Assembly (NCBI GenBank): GCA_048380335.1
Contig: DBFCCI010000028.1
Span: 1 to 49,456, forward strand
Reading direction: 5' to 3'
Origin: Lachnospira sp900551945
GTDB taxonomy: Bacteria > Bacillota > Clostridia > Lachnospirales > Lachnospiraceae
DNA: 49,456 bases
Shown piece by piece: positions 27,543 through 36,249 of this stretch. The notes under the pieces were generated by a model. It saw nothing but the letters and a program-made list of their open reading frames with translations, was not told the DNA's origin and did no database searches. How positions within the stretch are numbered: the stretch's first letter is position 1; every line of letters starts with the position of its first letter. Both the position numbers and the translations under genes were made by a program.

Positions 27543-28262
27543 TTATGTAACTTGCTGTTTCATTAAAAGCCTTGATGAAATTCCCATAAATAGAACTGAT
27601 AATATAATTATTTCTGATATTATTAAAATAGAATTGCTAGTTGTAAAGTAATGACCTATTTTAAAAAACACTCCATCTAATAGACCATTACTATCTCCAC
27701 TCATAGCATCTGCTATTCTACTAAATGACATACAAAATGTAATCCATACAACAAATAAAACTATTCTCATCTTATTGCCATATTTCAATAGCAAAGTACC
27801 CATAAGCATTACAAATGAAACCATAAAAATCATTATAGGTATTAAATACTTTGAAAAAAGAATTCCTTCAATTCCAACTTCTCTTTCAAAAGATGAATAT
27901 ATTGTATTAATTTCTACATTTTCAATAAAATAAAATATATAAGTTATTAAAAGACCAAGTAATATATCTATAAATGTTACTACAGCATAAGAAAAAATAT
28001 ACTCTTTTCTTATCATTCCCATAGATATAGAAACATTAAAATTACTCATAAATTGTATTGTTCCCATAGGAACAGTCATAAAAATCATAACCATAACACT
28101 TATATTTGTGCCAATCATAAATACAGTTGTATCATTATCAACTGCCATAATTATTCTTAATATAATTGAGAAAAATATAAACATACCTAACTGAGTAGCC
28201 AAAAGCCCTATAAATTCGCTCTTTCTATATTTAAGCATTTTCAATATGCAATTATCCTGCAT
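27543..28262 (-). CDS. ABC exporter membrane subunit (second of pair)
   Basis: 239 residues with six hydrophobic helices, and a short MGTIQFMSNFNVSISMGMIR segment resembling the coupling region of YtrC/D or ABC-2 permeases. No signal peptide cleavage site. It is 30 nt from the neighbouring permease gene and probably forms the membrane channel with it, driven by the ATPase at 29031. Confidence 0.75.
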   Translation of the reverse strand: MQDNCILKMLKYRKSEFIGLLATQLGMFIFFSIILRIIMAVDNDTTVFMIGTNISVMVMIFMTVPMGTIQFMSNFNVSISMGMIRKEYIFSYAVVTFIDILLGLLITYIFYFIENVEINTIYSSFEREVGIEGILFSKYLIPIMIFMVSFVMLMGTLLLKYGNKMRIVLFVVWITFCMSFSRIADAMSGDSNGLLDGVFFKIGHYFTTSNSILIISEIIILSVLFMGISSRLLMKQQVT

Positions 28263-28292
28263 AATATCACCTCCAAATCTACACTTATTTGA

Positions 28293-29015
28293 TTATCCAT
28301 TTACATCAAATAATTTAAGGCTCTTATAATAAATGCCACTTCCAACTATACATACCAAAGCTCCTACACCTATAATTACTGGTTTTAATGTATATAATGC
28401 CGCACTATTACCTTCAAGTGTATTAGGTGCTGCTCCCATATAAAATGAAAACATACCACCCAAATCACCAGTATTGTAAATAAATATGCTTAATATAATT
28501 AATGCTGCTATAATAATCGCTGTAAATGCTATATAAAGTGCAAATGCTTTTGTCCCATATTTTATATTAATCATTCCACCTATCTGATTTAGACCATATA
28601 AAAATAATGAGCCACCAATAAATGCTACTCCTACAAAGATATATAAAGGTTCTGACAATTCACCAAATAATAACAACAATAAAAAATATATAATTGCCGT
28701 TTGTGTTAAATATATAATAAATTCTGTCATCTGACCAATATACATCTCTTTTTTAGTACTTCCAAAACTAATAGCTATACCTGCTACTGATGTGATAGTT
28801 GACAATGTATACATCCATATCATTGTAACTCCTACAAGTGCAAGTATTAATGGAAATGACTCTGGTATTCTATGTAAAACTCTATCAGAAGATACAAGAA
28901 AGGCTGCATATAAATAAAATACAATAACTACTCCAAATACGATTACAAATTGTTCTTCTGCTCTCCTAACCCAAAACTTTAACAGTCGGTTTAATGATAT
29001 CTTATTGTAGTCCAT
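28293..29015 (-). CDS. ABC exporter membrane subunit (first of pair)
   Basis: 240 residues with six helices. SFGSTKKEMYIGQ after the second helix matches the position of the NVSISMGMIRKEY segment in its neighbour, suggesting the two permeases are paralogues. It begins 15 nt after the ATPase gene. Substrate unknown. Confidence 0.75.
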   Translation of the reverse strand: MDYNKISLNRLLKFWVRRAEEQFVIVFGVVIVFYLYAAFLVSSDRVLHRIPESFPLILALVGVTMIWMYTLSTITSVAGIAISFGSTKKEMYIGQMTEFIIYLTQTAIIYFLLLLLFGELSEPLYIFVGVAFIGGSLFLYGLNQIGGMINIKYGTKAFALYIAFTAIIIAALIILSIFIYNTGDLGGMFSFYMGAAPNTLEGNSAALYTLKPVIIGVGALVCIVGSGIYYKSLKLFDVNG

Positions 29016-29030
29016 AAATAACCCCCCTAC

Positions 29031-29900
29031 TTACTCTTTGCCACACAATGCAACAAATAAATTTTGCAATGTTACATTTTGTATGCTTACATCTATTCCC
29101 GACTTAATACTCTGTCCTTCTTCCAAAAATACTGTAACTCCCTTACTTCGTCCTATACACTCCTCATGGAAACATTTAAGTCCAAACACAGCATTGTCAA
29201 CATCTTCTGCTTTTCCACTTACATGATATGCTCTGTCAAGAAGTTCCATTGTATTTTCCTTAAGCAGTATCTTTTTATCCTTTAAAATAATAACTTCTTC
29301 AAATATATCTGATGCTTCTTCAATAATATGAGTAGATACTACAAAAGTTCTTCCTGTATTTGTATATTCGTCTATTAAAAGCTTGTAAAAATCATCTCTT
29401 GCCACAACATCAAGTCCCGCTACTGGCTCGTCTAAAAATGTATACTCTGCCTTACTTGCCATAGCCACAATTATTGTTATCATAGAAGCCATACCCTTTG
29501 ATAATTTAGAAATCTGTTGTTTTTTATTAAGCTGAAACATATCCATAAGTTCTTTAGCCATATTATCATCCCATTTTGGATAAAATATCTTTGCAGCATT
29601 AAGGTAATCTTTAACTTTAAGTGTACCAATACCAAATTTGTCACCTGTGTTTAATTCCCTTGAAAAACATATATTGCAAAGTGCTTTTTTATTTTCCCAG
29701 ATAGGCTCATTACCTAAAAATACTTGCCCCTTTGAAGCTGGTGTCTGAGCCGACATTATAGAAAGCAATGTAGTCTTACCGACACCATTTCTTCCGATAA
29801 GCCCATAAATCTTTGCCGGCTCAAGCACTAGATTAATGTCTTCTAGTACACTCTTTTCTTTATAATTCTTATATATCCCTTTGCAAATTAAATCTTCCAT
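29031..29900 (-). CDS. ABC transporter ATP-binding protein, YtrB-like
   Basis: 289 residues. Walker A is GRNGVGKTT, the signature is LSKGMASMITI, Walker B is YTFLDEPVAGLD, and the switch His is in VSTHI. It follows the GntR regulator by 66 nt, the order found in YtrA-type operons that respond to cell-wall antibiotics. That response is inferred from family knowledge. Confidence 0.92.
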   Translation of the reverse strand: MEDLICKGIYKNYKEKSVLEDINLVLEPAKIYGLIGRNGVGKTTLLSIMSAQTPASKGQVFLGNEPIWENKKALCNICFSRELNTGDKFGIGTLKVKDYLNAAKIFYPKWDDNMAKELMDMFQLNKKQQISKLSKGMASMITIIVAMASKAEYTFLDEPVAGLDVVARDDFYKLLIDEYTNTGRTFVVSTHIIEEASDIFEEVIILKDKKILLKENTMELLDRAYHVSGKAEDVDNAVFGLKCFHEECIGRSKGVTVFLEEGQSIKSGIDVSIQNVTLQNLFVALCGKE

Positions 29901-29966
29901 AATACCACTCCTTCTGCCAGCTTATTGCCTTAATCATTAGATTAATATTTGCCAAATATATTTTAT

Positions 29967-30347
29967 CTACTTACCATCAGAACTTTCTGTTATCATATTT
30001 ACAAGTTCCTTTTTACTAATACCTAAGTTATTAGCTTCTACTATAAGTTTTTGAATATAATTTTCATAAAACTCCGATTTTCTTTGATTTTTAATCTTTT
30101 CCTTAGCTCCTTGTTGAACAAACATACCAATACCCCTTTTCTTATACAAAATCCCTTTGTCAACTAGAATATTAATCCCCTTCGCTGCTGTAGCAGGATT
30201 AATAGAATACATCTTTGCCAGTTCGTTAGTACTGGGAGTCTTTTCTTCTTCAAGTAAAATATCTCTCAATATATCATTCTCAATCATCTCACTGATTTGA
30301 ATATATATTGACTTTTCCTGAGTCAATATCTCATTCATACTTATCAC
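29967..30347 (-). CDS. GntR-family regulator, YtrA subfamily
   Basis: 126 residues, the short YtrA form lacking a large effector domain. The winged helix (about 10-80) contains PSTNELAKMYSINPATAAKG then DKGILYKKRGIGMFV. It heads a six-gene ABC operon and probably represses it. A GTTAGTTACTTAACTAATTA-like palindromic stretch at about 30384-30406, just upstream, is a plausible operator. Confidence 0.88.
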   Translation of the reverse strand: MISMNEILTQEKSIYIQISEMIENDILRDILLEEEKTPSTNELAKMYSINPATAAKGINILVDKGILYKKRGIGMFVQQGAKEKIKNQRKSEFYENYIQKLIVEANNLGISKKELVNMITESSDGK

Positions 30348-30381
30348 TCCTATTCAATGTTACGATGATTACTTACTTATA

Positions 30382-30410
30382 TTGTTAATTAGTTAAGTAA
30401 CTAACATATG
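30382..30410. promoter_or_regulatory. possible YtrA-type operator
   Basis: TTGTTAATTAGTTAAGTAAC next to TAACATATG contains an imperfect inverted repeat (TTAGTTA/TAACTAA, GTTAC). It is placed 35-60 nt before the GntR start, where an autoregulatory operator is expected. No footprint evidence exists. Confidence 0.4.
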
Positions 30411-30479
30411 AACCAATCATATACCCGTTTTTTATTATTGTCAAGATTATTTTTCTATTTTGCATTTTTAGGTTGTAAA

Positions 30480-30579
30480 GATAGGAGTTGTGTATAAAAA
30501 ACACATTAAAAAAAACATTCGCTTATAGTTGTATACCCCACTGAACAACTATGTTCGTTTTAGATACACAACTCCTATC
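30480..30579. repeat. 100-bp palindromic element, single copy
   Basis: The 16-bp arms GATAGGAGTTGTGTAT and ATACACAACTCCTATC are perfect. An inner stem ATAGTTGT/ACAACTAT caps it. The core is unlike families A and B. It lies upstream of the GntR operon and 111 nt from copy B3. Confidence 0.8.
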
Positions 30580-30690
30580 CCACGAAACTCTATCGTTACC
30601 CCTTTAAAAAATAAACAACTTCTCTCTCCTTCCCACTTCTCTCAACAAAAAGGGGAAGTCTTAATTTAAAATTAAGGATAAAACGTAAAT

Positions 30691-30926
30691 AGGCAGAAAC
30701 AAGCAGGGATTGTATTTTTATAGTATATGGTAAAAGCTTAGTAGTTCTTAGTTGTGCTGTCTAAACTCAGTAATGCCACGTCAGGACGGCGGGGCAAGCA
30801 ATCAGTGACACGATGTCACATTGATTGCGGTTACTTTCGTTTTTATTATCTAAATCAGCACATCTTAGAACTACTTAGCTTTTATCCATCAACTATAAAA
30901 AATACAATCCCTGCTTATTTCTGCCT
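30691..30926. repeat. foldback element family B, copy B3
   Basis: 236 bp. The outer arms (AGGCAGAAACAAGCAGGGAT and beyond) are specific to this copy. The inner arm GTATATGGTAAAAGCTTAGT and the right end ACTTAGCTTTTATCCATCAA match B2. The core has CAGTGACACGATGTCAC within GCAATCA/TTGATTGC. It ends 8 nt from the stop of the PAP2 gene. Confidence 0.9.
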
Positions 30927-30934
30927 CACATTAC

Positions 30935-31528
30935 TTACTTTCTACCAAGCAAAATCTTATAAGACTTCCCCTTTGCAAACACCGCTCTTATTTTAGGAAA
31001 CTTATTAAATAGTGCCACTGTAATAAAGTAAGCAATAACACCATATAACGAACCCAAAATCAAACTAGCAAGCACATCCGTAGGATAGTGAACTGTAAGA
31101 TACAATCTCGATATAGATACAAGTGCCGCAATAATCAAAGCGCCTGTTCCTTCCTTCTTATACCACATAAACATAGCCACAGCCGCCGCAAAAGAAGCTG
31201 ATGTATGTCCCGATGGGAATGACCAGTCGTGAATTGTTGCAAAAATTCCATAAAGCTCCGTTTCTTGCAACGTAGGGTCAGTCACAAAAGGTCTAACTCT
31301 GTGATAAAAATTCTTCATCACACCATTACACATTATAAGTGATAAAATAAGAGCAATAGCCATAGTAAGCCCTACTTTTCTATACTTTTTAGGCAATACT
31401 GTAAGCAACGCAAGTGCCAACAATATCCAAAAAATTCCTGCATTTCCAAGACAAGTAAAAAAATACATAATTGGGTTTAATACTGGATTGTGTATAGACC
31501 CAAACCAGTGAAGTATTTGTAATTCCAT
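30935..31528 (-). CDS. PAP2-family membrane phosphatase
   Basis: 197 residues with about five or six helices. The three phosphatase motifs are present: KNFYHRVRPF (KX6RP), PSGHTSASFA (PSGH) and SRLYLTVHYPTD (SRX5HXXXD). Family members dephosphorylate phosphatidic acid, phosphatidylglycerol phosphate or undecaprenyl diphosphate at the outer membrane face. The substrate here is open. It is the last gene before foldback copy B3. Confidence 0.92.
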   Translation of the reverse strand: MELQILHWFGSIHNPVLNPIMYFFTCLGNAGIFWILLALALLTVLPKKYRKVGLTMAIALILSLIMCNGVMKNFYHRVRPFVTDPTLQETELYGIFATIHDWSFPSGHTSASFAAAVAMFMWYKKEGTGALIIAALVSISRLYLTVHYPTDVLASLILGSLYGVIAYFITVALFNKFPKIRAVFAKGKSYKILLGRK

Positions 31529-31701
31529 TATTTCTCCTAATCCTAACTAATTATTTTTTATACAAGTACAACTTTTAACATTATAGTAACTCACATCTCC
31601 TAAAAATCATGGATTTTCTAGCTACAATATTATAAATTGTAAAAGTTCACTTCATAATTTATAACTTACATTTTGTATTGATAATTTCATAGCGCATAGT
31701 A

Positions 31702-32439
31702 TTATTCGGCTTTATTTACACATTCCTTAATATAATCATAAATAAGCTTATATGTACTGCGGTCATAATGCAAACCATCTACTGTTTCAAAGCCTTCCTC
31801 TTTAAGATAACTATTAGTGTCTATAATACGCACATCTGATGACAGTTCTTCTTCCATAACACTGTTAAAATCATCAATAACATCGTTTTCAACACTATAT
31901 CCATGTTGTTCTTCTTTTTTCTCATCAACAGGATTAACAAGCATATAGAATATATGACAATCCATATCCTGTGCCATTTCGTTAATTGTGTCTATATATT
32001 TTTGTCTGCTGTACTTTAAATCATTAACTCCAAGCCCTATTATAAGTGCTGTATTTTCGTCACATGACTCCTTTATAAGCTCCATCTGTTCTTCAAGATA
32101 AGCATAGCCCATATTATTTTTTGCAATAAATGTATCTTCATCTTCTTCATAAGCTGACATTCCTACATATCTTGAATCACCTACAAATACATATTTATCT
32201 ATACTTATTGTGTCTTTATTACTTTTATTATCTTTGATACTATTATTACTATTTGTTCCACTATAAGCCATCGTTTGACTATAATTGCTTGTATTATCAC
32301 TATTTGTACTAAATAATGTCTTTATATCTATTATATTTAGAAGATACAAAACTTCAAAAACAATTGTCATTAATCCTATTACAATAAATATTATTTGAAT
32401 TATTCTATTATTCTTTTTTGATTTTTTATTGCTGCTCAT
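31702..32439 (-). CDS. membrane-anchored SGNH/GDSL-like hydrolase
   Basis: 245 residues. One N-terminal helix (about 12-34), then a Ser/Asn-rich linker (about 40-75) and an SGNH-type domain. Block I is YVFVGDSRYVGM, block III is GLGVNDL and block V is DGLHYD, giving the Ser, Gly, Asn and Asp/His set. It is probably an extracellular esterase acting on wall polymer or glycan acyl groups. It sits between PAP2 and the solute-binding-protein operon with gaps over 160 nt. Confidence 0.82.
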   Translation of the reverse strand: MSSNKKSKKNNRIIQIIFIVIGLMTIVFEVLYLLNIIDIKTLFSTNSDNTSNYSQTMAYSGTNSNNSIKDNKSNKDTISIDKYVFVGDSRYVGMSAYEEDEDTFIAKNNMGYAYLEEQMELIKESCDENTALIIGLGVNDLKYSRQKYIDTINEMAQDMDCHIFYMLVNPVDEKKEEQHGYSVENDVIDDFNSVMEEELSSDVRIIDTNSYLKEEGFETVDGLHYDRSTYKLIYDYIKECVNKAE

Positions 32440-32491
32440 TATTAGTCCTCATTTTTACAAAATAATATCTATATTTTTAATAACATTTATT

Positions 32492-32525
32492 TTTATCAGA
32501 AATAACTTACACTCGTTCTGATAAA
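32492..32525 (-). terminator. terminator after the hom-rnhA-mcp-sbp genes
   Basis: On the minus strand TTTATCAGAA pairs with TTCTGATAAA, followed by AATAAAT. It lies 75 nt after the binding-protein stop, and nothing similar interrupts the four upstream genes. Confidence 0.65.
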
Positions 32526-32600
32526 CGCAAAGTCTTATATTATAAGAATTGCTCTAAGATAATTTGAAAAATATACTCTGCTAGTTTTTCAAGTTATCCT

Positions 32601-33578
32601 TTACTTATACTGCTTCACATTAGTTATATCAACCTTTTCAAATGGTACCCAGACATATTTTTCATCTTCTGATACGCCATCTATATCTTTAATACTGCTG
32701 TTACTTCCAAGTGCTAACGCCGTCTGTATAAGACTTGTTCCTTGACCTGAAGCTGATTGATATACTGTAAATTCCATCTGCAACTTTTCTATTGCTTCAC
32801 AACCCTGTTGTGTTGCGTCAATACCAAGAATTATAATATCATTTCTTCCTGCTTTTTGACATGCGTCTACTATTCCTAACGCCATTGTATCATTATTGCA
32901 TATTACAACATCACACTTCTGACCCGTCCTTAAAAATACATCAAACATTTCCTCAGCCTTTGACTGCTCCCAGTCGGCATGGTCTTCAAATACATAGTTT
33001 ATTTTTTTACCCGAATCATTAAGTGTATTCTTTACAGCATTAGTTCTTCCCTTTGTTGCCGAATGGCTTGATGGACCTTTAAATATTGCAACATTAATCT
33101 CCGTTGATGTTTTCATTTTGTCAAGCACATATTCTGCTTGAAATTGTCCTGCTGTGTATTCATCTGAACCTACATACACATACTTATTAGCTTGTAACCT
33201 TGACTCATCTGGTGTTGTATTAAAAAATACAATTGGTATATCTCCTGCCAATGCTTCAAGCTCTAGTGCTGTGTCTGCATCAACCATATTACACAATATA
33301 ACGTCATAATTATTATTAACTGCCTGCTTAATATGTTCCACTTGCTTTTCTATAGAATTATTAGCATCTAGCACATCTAATTGGGCATTAGACTTTGATG
33401 CTGTTTCTTTTGCTTGATTAACTAATTGTGTTCTAAAATCATCAGCTTGTGCAAGTGTAAGAAGCATTTTAAAATTTCCGCTTCCACCACTAGCAGACGA
33501 TTGTTTTGTAGCCCCACACCCTGCAATACAGCCAGATAATAATACAAGACACATAAGTATAACTAAACTTTTTTTCAT
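32601..33578 (-). CDS. sugar-type substrate-binding lipoprotein (Peripla_BP_4)
   Basis: 325 residues. Signal peptide ends in a lipobox (LLSGC at Cys17, or IAGC at Cys21). The mature protein is a two-lobed ribose/galactose-type binding protein: MLLTLAQADDFRTQLVNQ, YDVILCNMVDADTA, VVICNNDTMALGIVDAC and IIILGIDATQQG. It is encoded 15 nt after a chemoreceptor gene, with no ABC permease or ATPase nearby. It may therefore feed ligand information to the receptor rather than to a transporter, which is an inference from context. Confidence 0.88.
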   Translation of the reverse strand: MKKSLVILMCLVLLSGCIAGCGATKQSSASGGSGNFKMLLTLAQADDFRTQLVNQAKETASKSNAQLDVLDANNSIEKQVEHIKQAVNNNYDVILCNMVDADTALELEALAGDIPIVFFNTTPDESRLQANKYVYVGSDEYTAGQFQAEYVLDKMKTSTEINVAIFKGPSSHSATKGRTNAVKNTLNDSGKKINYVFEDHADWEQSKAEEMFDVFLRTGQKCDVVICNNDTMALGIVDACQKAGRNDIIILGIDATQQGCEAIEKLQMEFTVYQSASGQGTSLIQTALALGSNSSIKDIDGVSEDEKYVWVPFEKVDITNVKQYK

Positions 33579-33593
33579 AACGAAACTGCCTCC

Positions 33594-35576
33594 TTATATC
33601 TGAAATTGATTAACCTGCTGTGAAAGCTGGTCTGCTGATACTGCAAGGTTATCGGCTTCATTTTCAACTTGCTTACTATTGTTTGAAATATTTTTAGCTT
33701 GCTCAAGCATAGCTTCTGATGTTGCAAGTATCTCATCTGAACTTGCTGCCTGTTCTTCACATATAGCAGCTACATTTGTCGCAACTTCATCAACTTGATT
33801 AATCTTTACAACTACATTTTTGATAAGTGTATTTGTATCTTGAATATTGTTAAATATAGTGTTAAATGTATCTACCGCCTTATGAATTAGCTCTGAACTA
33901 TCTGACACCTGCTTTGCACTACTTCCTGCTTGCGATACTGCGTCATTTACAAGACCATTTATCTGCTCAATAAGCTCTGTAATATGAGCTACCGAATTAG
34001 CACTGTTCTTAGCTAATGTGCCTATTTCAGAAGCTACCACAGCAAATCCTTTTCCTGCTTCACCTGCTCTTGCTGCTTCAATCGAAGCATTAAGAGATAA
34101 GAGGTCAGTTTCGTCTGCAATCTCTCCAATAAGACCAATAATTTCAACTATTTCACTTGATGCAGTACCAACCTTATTAACAGCAGTTTCAAGATTTCTA
34201 ATAGAATTTTCAATACTTTCAAGTGCTTTGCCTACCTGCTCCATATCTTCTCTACCTTTTTCAGATACTTCAACAGTTTCACGCATTTTATTATCTGCAA
34301 TATCACTATCCTTCTTAGTTTCTGTAGCAACACCCGCTAACTGTGTCGCACTGTCTGCAATCTCATTAACAGATACCGAAAGTTGGTCTACTGTGTTATT
34401 AAGCTCAGTCATTGACGAAGATTGTATATCTGCTGCCGAATTCATTTCGTTAGATACATCTTTACTTGTATCAGCCTGCTGTTTTAACTTAACTGACACA
34501 TCGCCCATCTGCGAAATCATGCCCTTCATTGACTCAATAAATGCCTGCACACTTCTTCCCATTACAGCAATCTCATCATGTCCCTTAGGATTAACTGACA
34601 CTGTAAAATCTCCAGAAGACATTTGTGTAATTATATTTGTCATTTGTTTAACAGGCTTTACAACAACGTGAGTAACTCTTTCAATTAATATACAAAGAAG
34701 TAATATACATACTACACCTATTACCATCATAATAGTTCTAAGCTGAATTAAATCTGCAAGTACAGTATTTTCAGGAATATACGACACTAATATCCAATTA
34801 GTGTTAGCTACCTCATTAAATACTGCCATCATTCCATCTAATGTAGTGAAATCATAATCTCTATCATTAATCTTTTCTGCTGCAAGTTTATAAAAATTAC
34901 TCTGACCATCACTACCCAGTTTCTTTGATATAAGTGATGAGTCCCTATCGGCAAGAATTATACCTGTATCCTTGTCAACAAGAAAAGCTTGAGCGTCATT
35001 CATTTCTATAAAAGAATTAACAATTATAGAAATTCTATCAAGCTTCATATCTGCGGATATAACTCTTACATTGTCTGAACCATCGTTTAATATTCCAGAC
35101 GCACTTATGACATTTTCTCCATTAGCATTTTGATATGCTGAGCTTACTGCCATATTTACTCTTGTTAAACCTTCTTTATACCATACACTTTGAGTTACAT
35201 TACTTTCTTTTTTCTCTGACTTTGAAGCTGTTATAAGCTTTCCTGTTGTGTCTGCTATGTATAATCCTTCTGGAAAATTGTCACTATATCCATAGTAACT
35301 ATCTAATATCTTTTGCAATTGCTCATCATCTGGTTTTAGTGTTTCTATAGTCGTCTTTGCCATTTGAAATGAAGCAATGTTTTCATCAAGCCATGCTTCA
35401 ATCTTAGAAGCCTGACTTTCAACTGAAGAGCTCAAAAGATTTTCTGAATAATTTTCTATAATCTTAGCTGAAGCCTTATAGGAAACTAATACAAGCACGA
35501 CTACAATTATGATAACTACTGGCATAATAGAGCCTAGTAATTTTGCTTTAATTGAAATCTTCTTCTGTTTTTTCAT
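33594..35576 (-). CDS. methyl-accepting chemotaxis protein, dCache type
   Basis: 660 residues. TM1 at about 14-32. A double-Cache sensor (about 38-275) contains LYIADTTGKLITAS and AFLVDKDTGIILADRD. TM2 at about 287-305, HAMP (VVKPVKQMTNIITQMSSGDF) and a long signalling coiled coil follow. The hairpin tip reads ETDLLSLNASIEAARAGEAG then KGFAVVASEIGTLA, highly conserved for CheA/CheW contact. It implies motility or another Che output in this organism. It is co-oriented with hom, rnhA and the binding protein with 16-nt gaps. Confidence 0.95.
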   Translation of the reverse strand: MKKQKKISIKAKLLGSIMPVVIIIVVVLVLVSYKASAKIIENYSENLLSSSVESQASKIEAWLDENIASFQMAKTTIETLKPDDEQLQKILDSYYGYSDNFPEGLYIADTTGKLITASKSEKKESNVTQSVWYKEGLTRVNMAVSSAYQNANGENVISASGILNDGSDNVRVISADMKLDRISIIVNSFIEMNDAQAFLVDKDTGIILADRDSSLISKKLGSDGQSNFYKLAAEKINDRDYDFTTLDGMMAVFNEVANTNWILVSYIPENTVLADLIQLRTIMMVIGVVCILLLCILIERVTHVVVKPVKQMTNIITQMSSGDFTVSVNPKGHDEIAVMGRSVQAFIESMKGMISQMGDVSVKLKQQADTSKDVSNEMNSAADIQSSSMTELNNTVDQLSVSVNEIADSATQLAGVATETKKDSDIADNKMRETVEVSEKGREDMEQVGKALESIENSIRNLETAVNKVGTASSEIVEIIGLIGEIADETDLLSLNASIEAARAGEAGKGFAVVASEIGTLAKNSANSVAHITELIEQINGLVNDAVSQAGSSAKQVSDSSELIHKAVDTFNTIFNNIQDTNTLIKNVVVKINQVDEVATNVAAICEEQAASSDEILATSEAMLEQAKNISNNSKQVENEADNLAVSADQLSQQVNQFQI

Positions 35577-35591
35577 AACATCATCCCCTTT

Positions 35592-36233
35592 TTAAATACC
35601 AACTGCTTCTTTTGCTAATTTGTCCGCAAGCTCATTGCCTTCAACGCCTGAATGTCCTTTCACTTTTACAAATCGTATATCAATCTTATTTTTTATAGAG
35701 TTAATATAGTTATAATATTCTATCGTTCCCTTTTTATTGCGCTTCCAAAGCCCCTTCGCCCACATTTCAATTCCTAGATAATCATAGTAAATGTCAAGCT
35801 TTGTAAATCCTAGCTCTATCGCTTTTTTAATCGCTTCCATACTACCTAGCACTTCACCAGCGACATTTCTCATAGAAGCCATTTCTGGTTCTTTCCCACT
35901 ACCTTTAATATACTCTCTTATTCCATCATGCTCTACAAAGCCGCCATAACCATACACATTAGTTGATATATTAAATGAACCATCGACAAATGCAAATGGT
36001 CTATCACCCTCTTTGACATCATCGCAATTAATAACAAGCTCTTTATTATCTATATGATTATTGCCAGCAACTTTATTATCAACATCACCAAGAAATTCTC
36101 TCGCTTCTTGTAGTGAAGTAAAACTCTTATAAATAGCTCCTGAGTATCCATTTACTACTTGCTTACACTCATTCCAAGAGTTAAATATTCCTGTCTTAAA
36201 GCCTTTTTTTACTGCGTAATATTTTACAGCCAT
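35592..36233 (-). CDS. rnhA: ribonuclease H1 with viroplasmin-type N-terminal domain
   Basis: 213 residues. Residues 1-45 are the RNA/DNA-hybrid binding domain (YYAVKKGFKTGIFNSWNECK, YSGAIYKSFTSLQEAREFLG). The catalytic domain (about 75-213) has FVDGSFN, E in AGEVLGSMEAI, YYDYLGIEMW and VKGHSGVEGNELAD, giving the DEDD active-site set. It removes RNA from hybrids such as R-loops. It lies between hom and mcp in the same operon-like run. Confidence 0.93.
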   Translation of the reverse strand: MAVKYYAVKKGFKTGIFNSWNECKQVVNGYSGAIYKSFTSLQEAREFLGDVDNKVAGNNHIDNKELVINCDDVKEGDRPFAFVDGSFNISTNVYGYGGFVEHDGIREYIKGSGKEPEMASMRNVAGEVLGSMEAIKKAIELGFTKLDIYYDYLGIEMWAKGLWKRNKKGTIEYYNYINSIKNKIDIRFVKVKGHSGVEGNELADKLAKEAVGI

Positions 36234-36249
36234 AATTCCTCACTTATAA

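Noticed and set aside
34018..34671. 217-codon open frame on the plus strand
   Set aside because: It lies wholly within the chemoreceptor gene, opposite strand, with Ser/Ala-rich content expected from the antisense of a coiled coil and no ribosome binding site.
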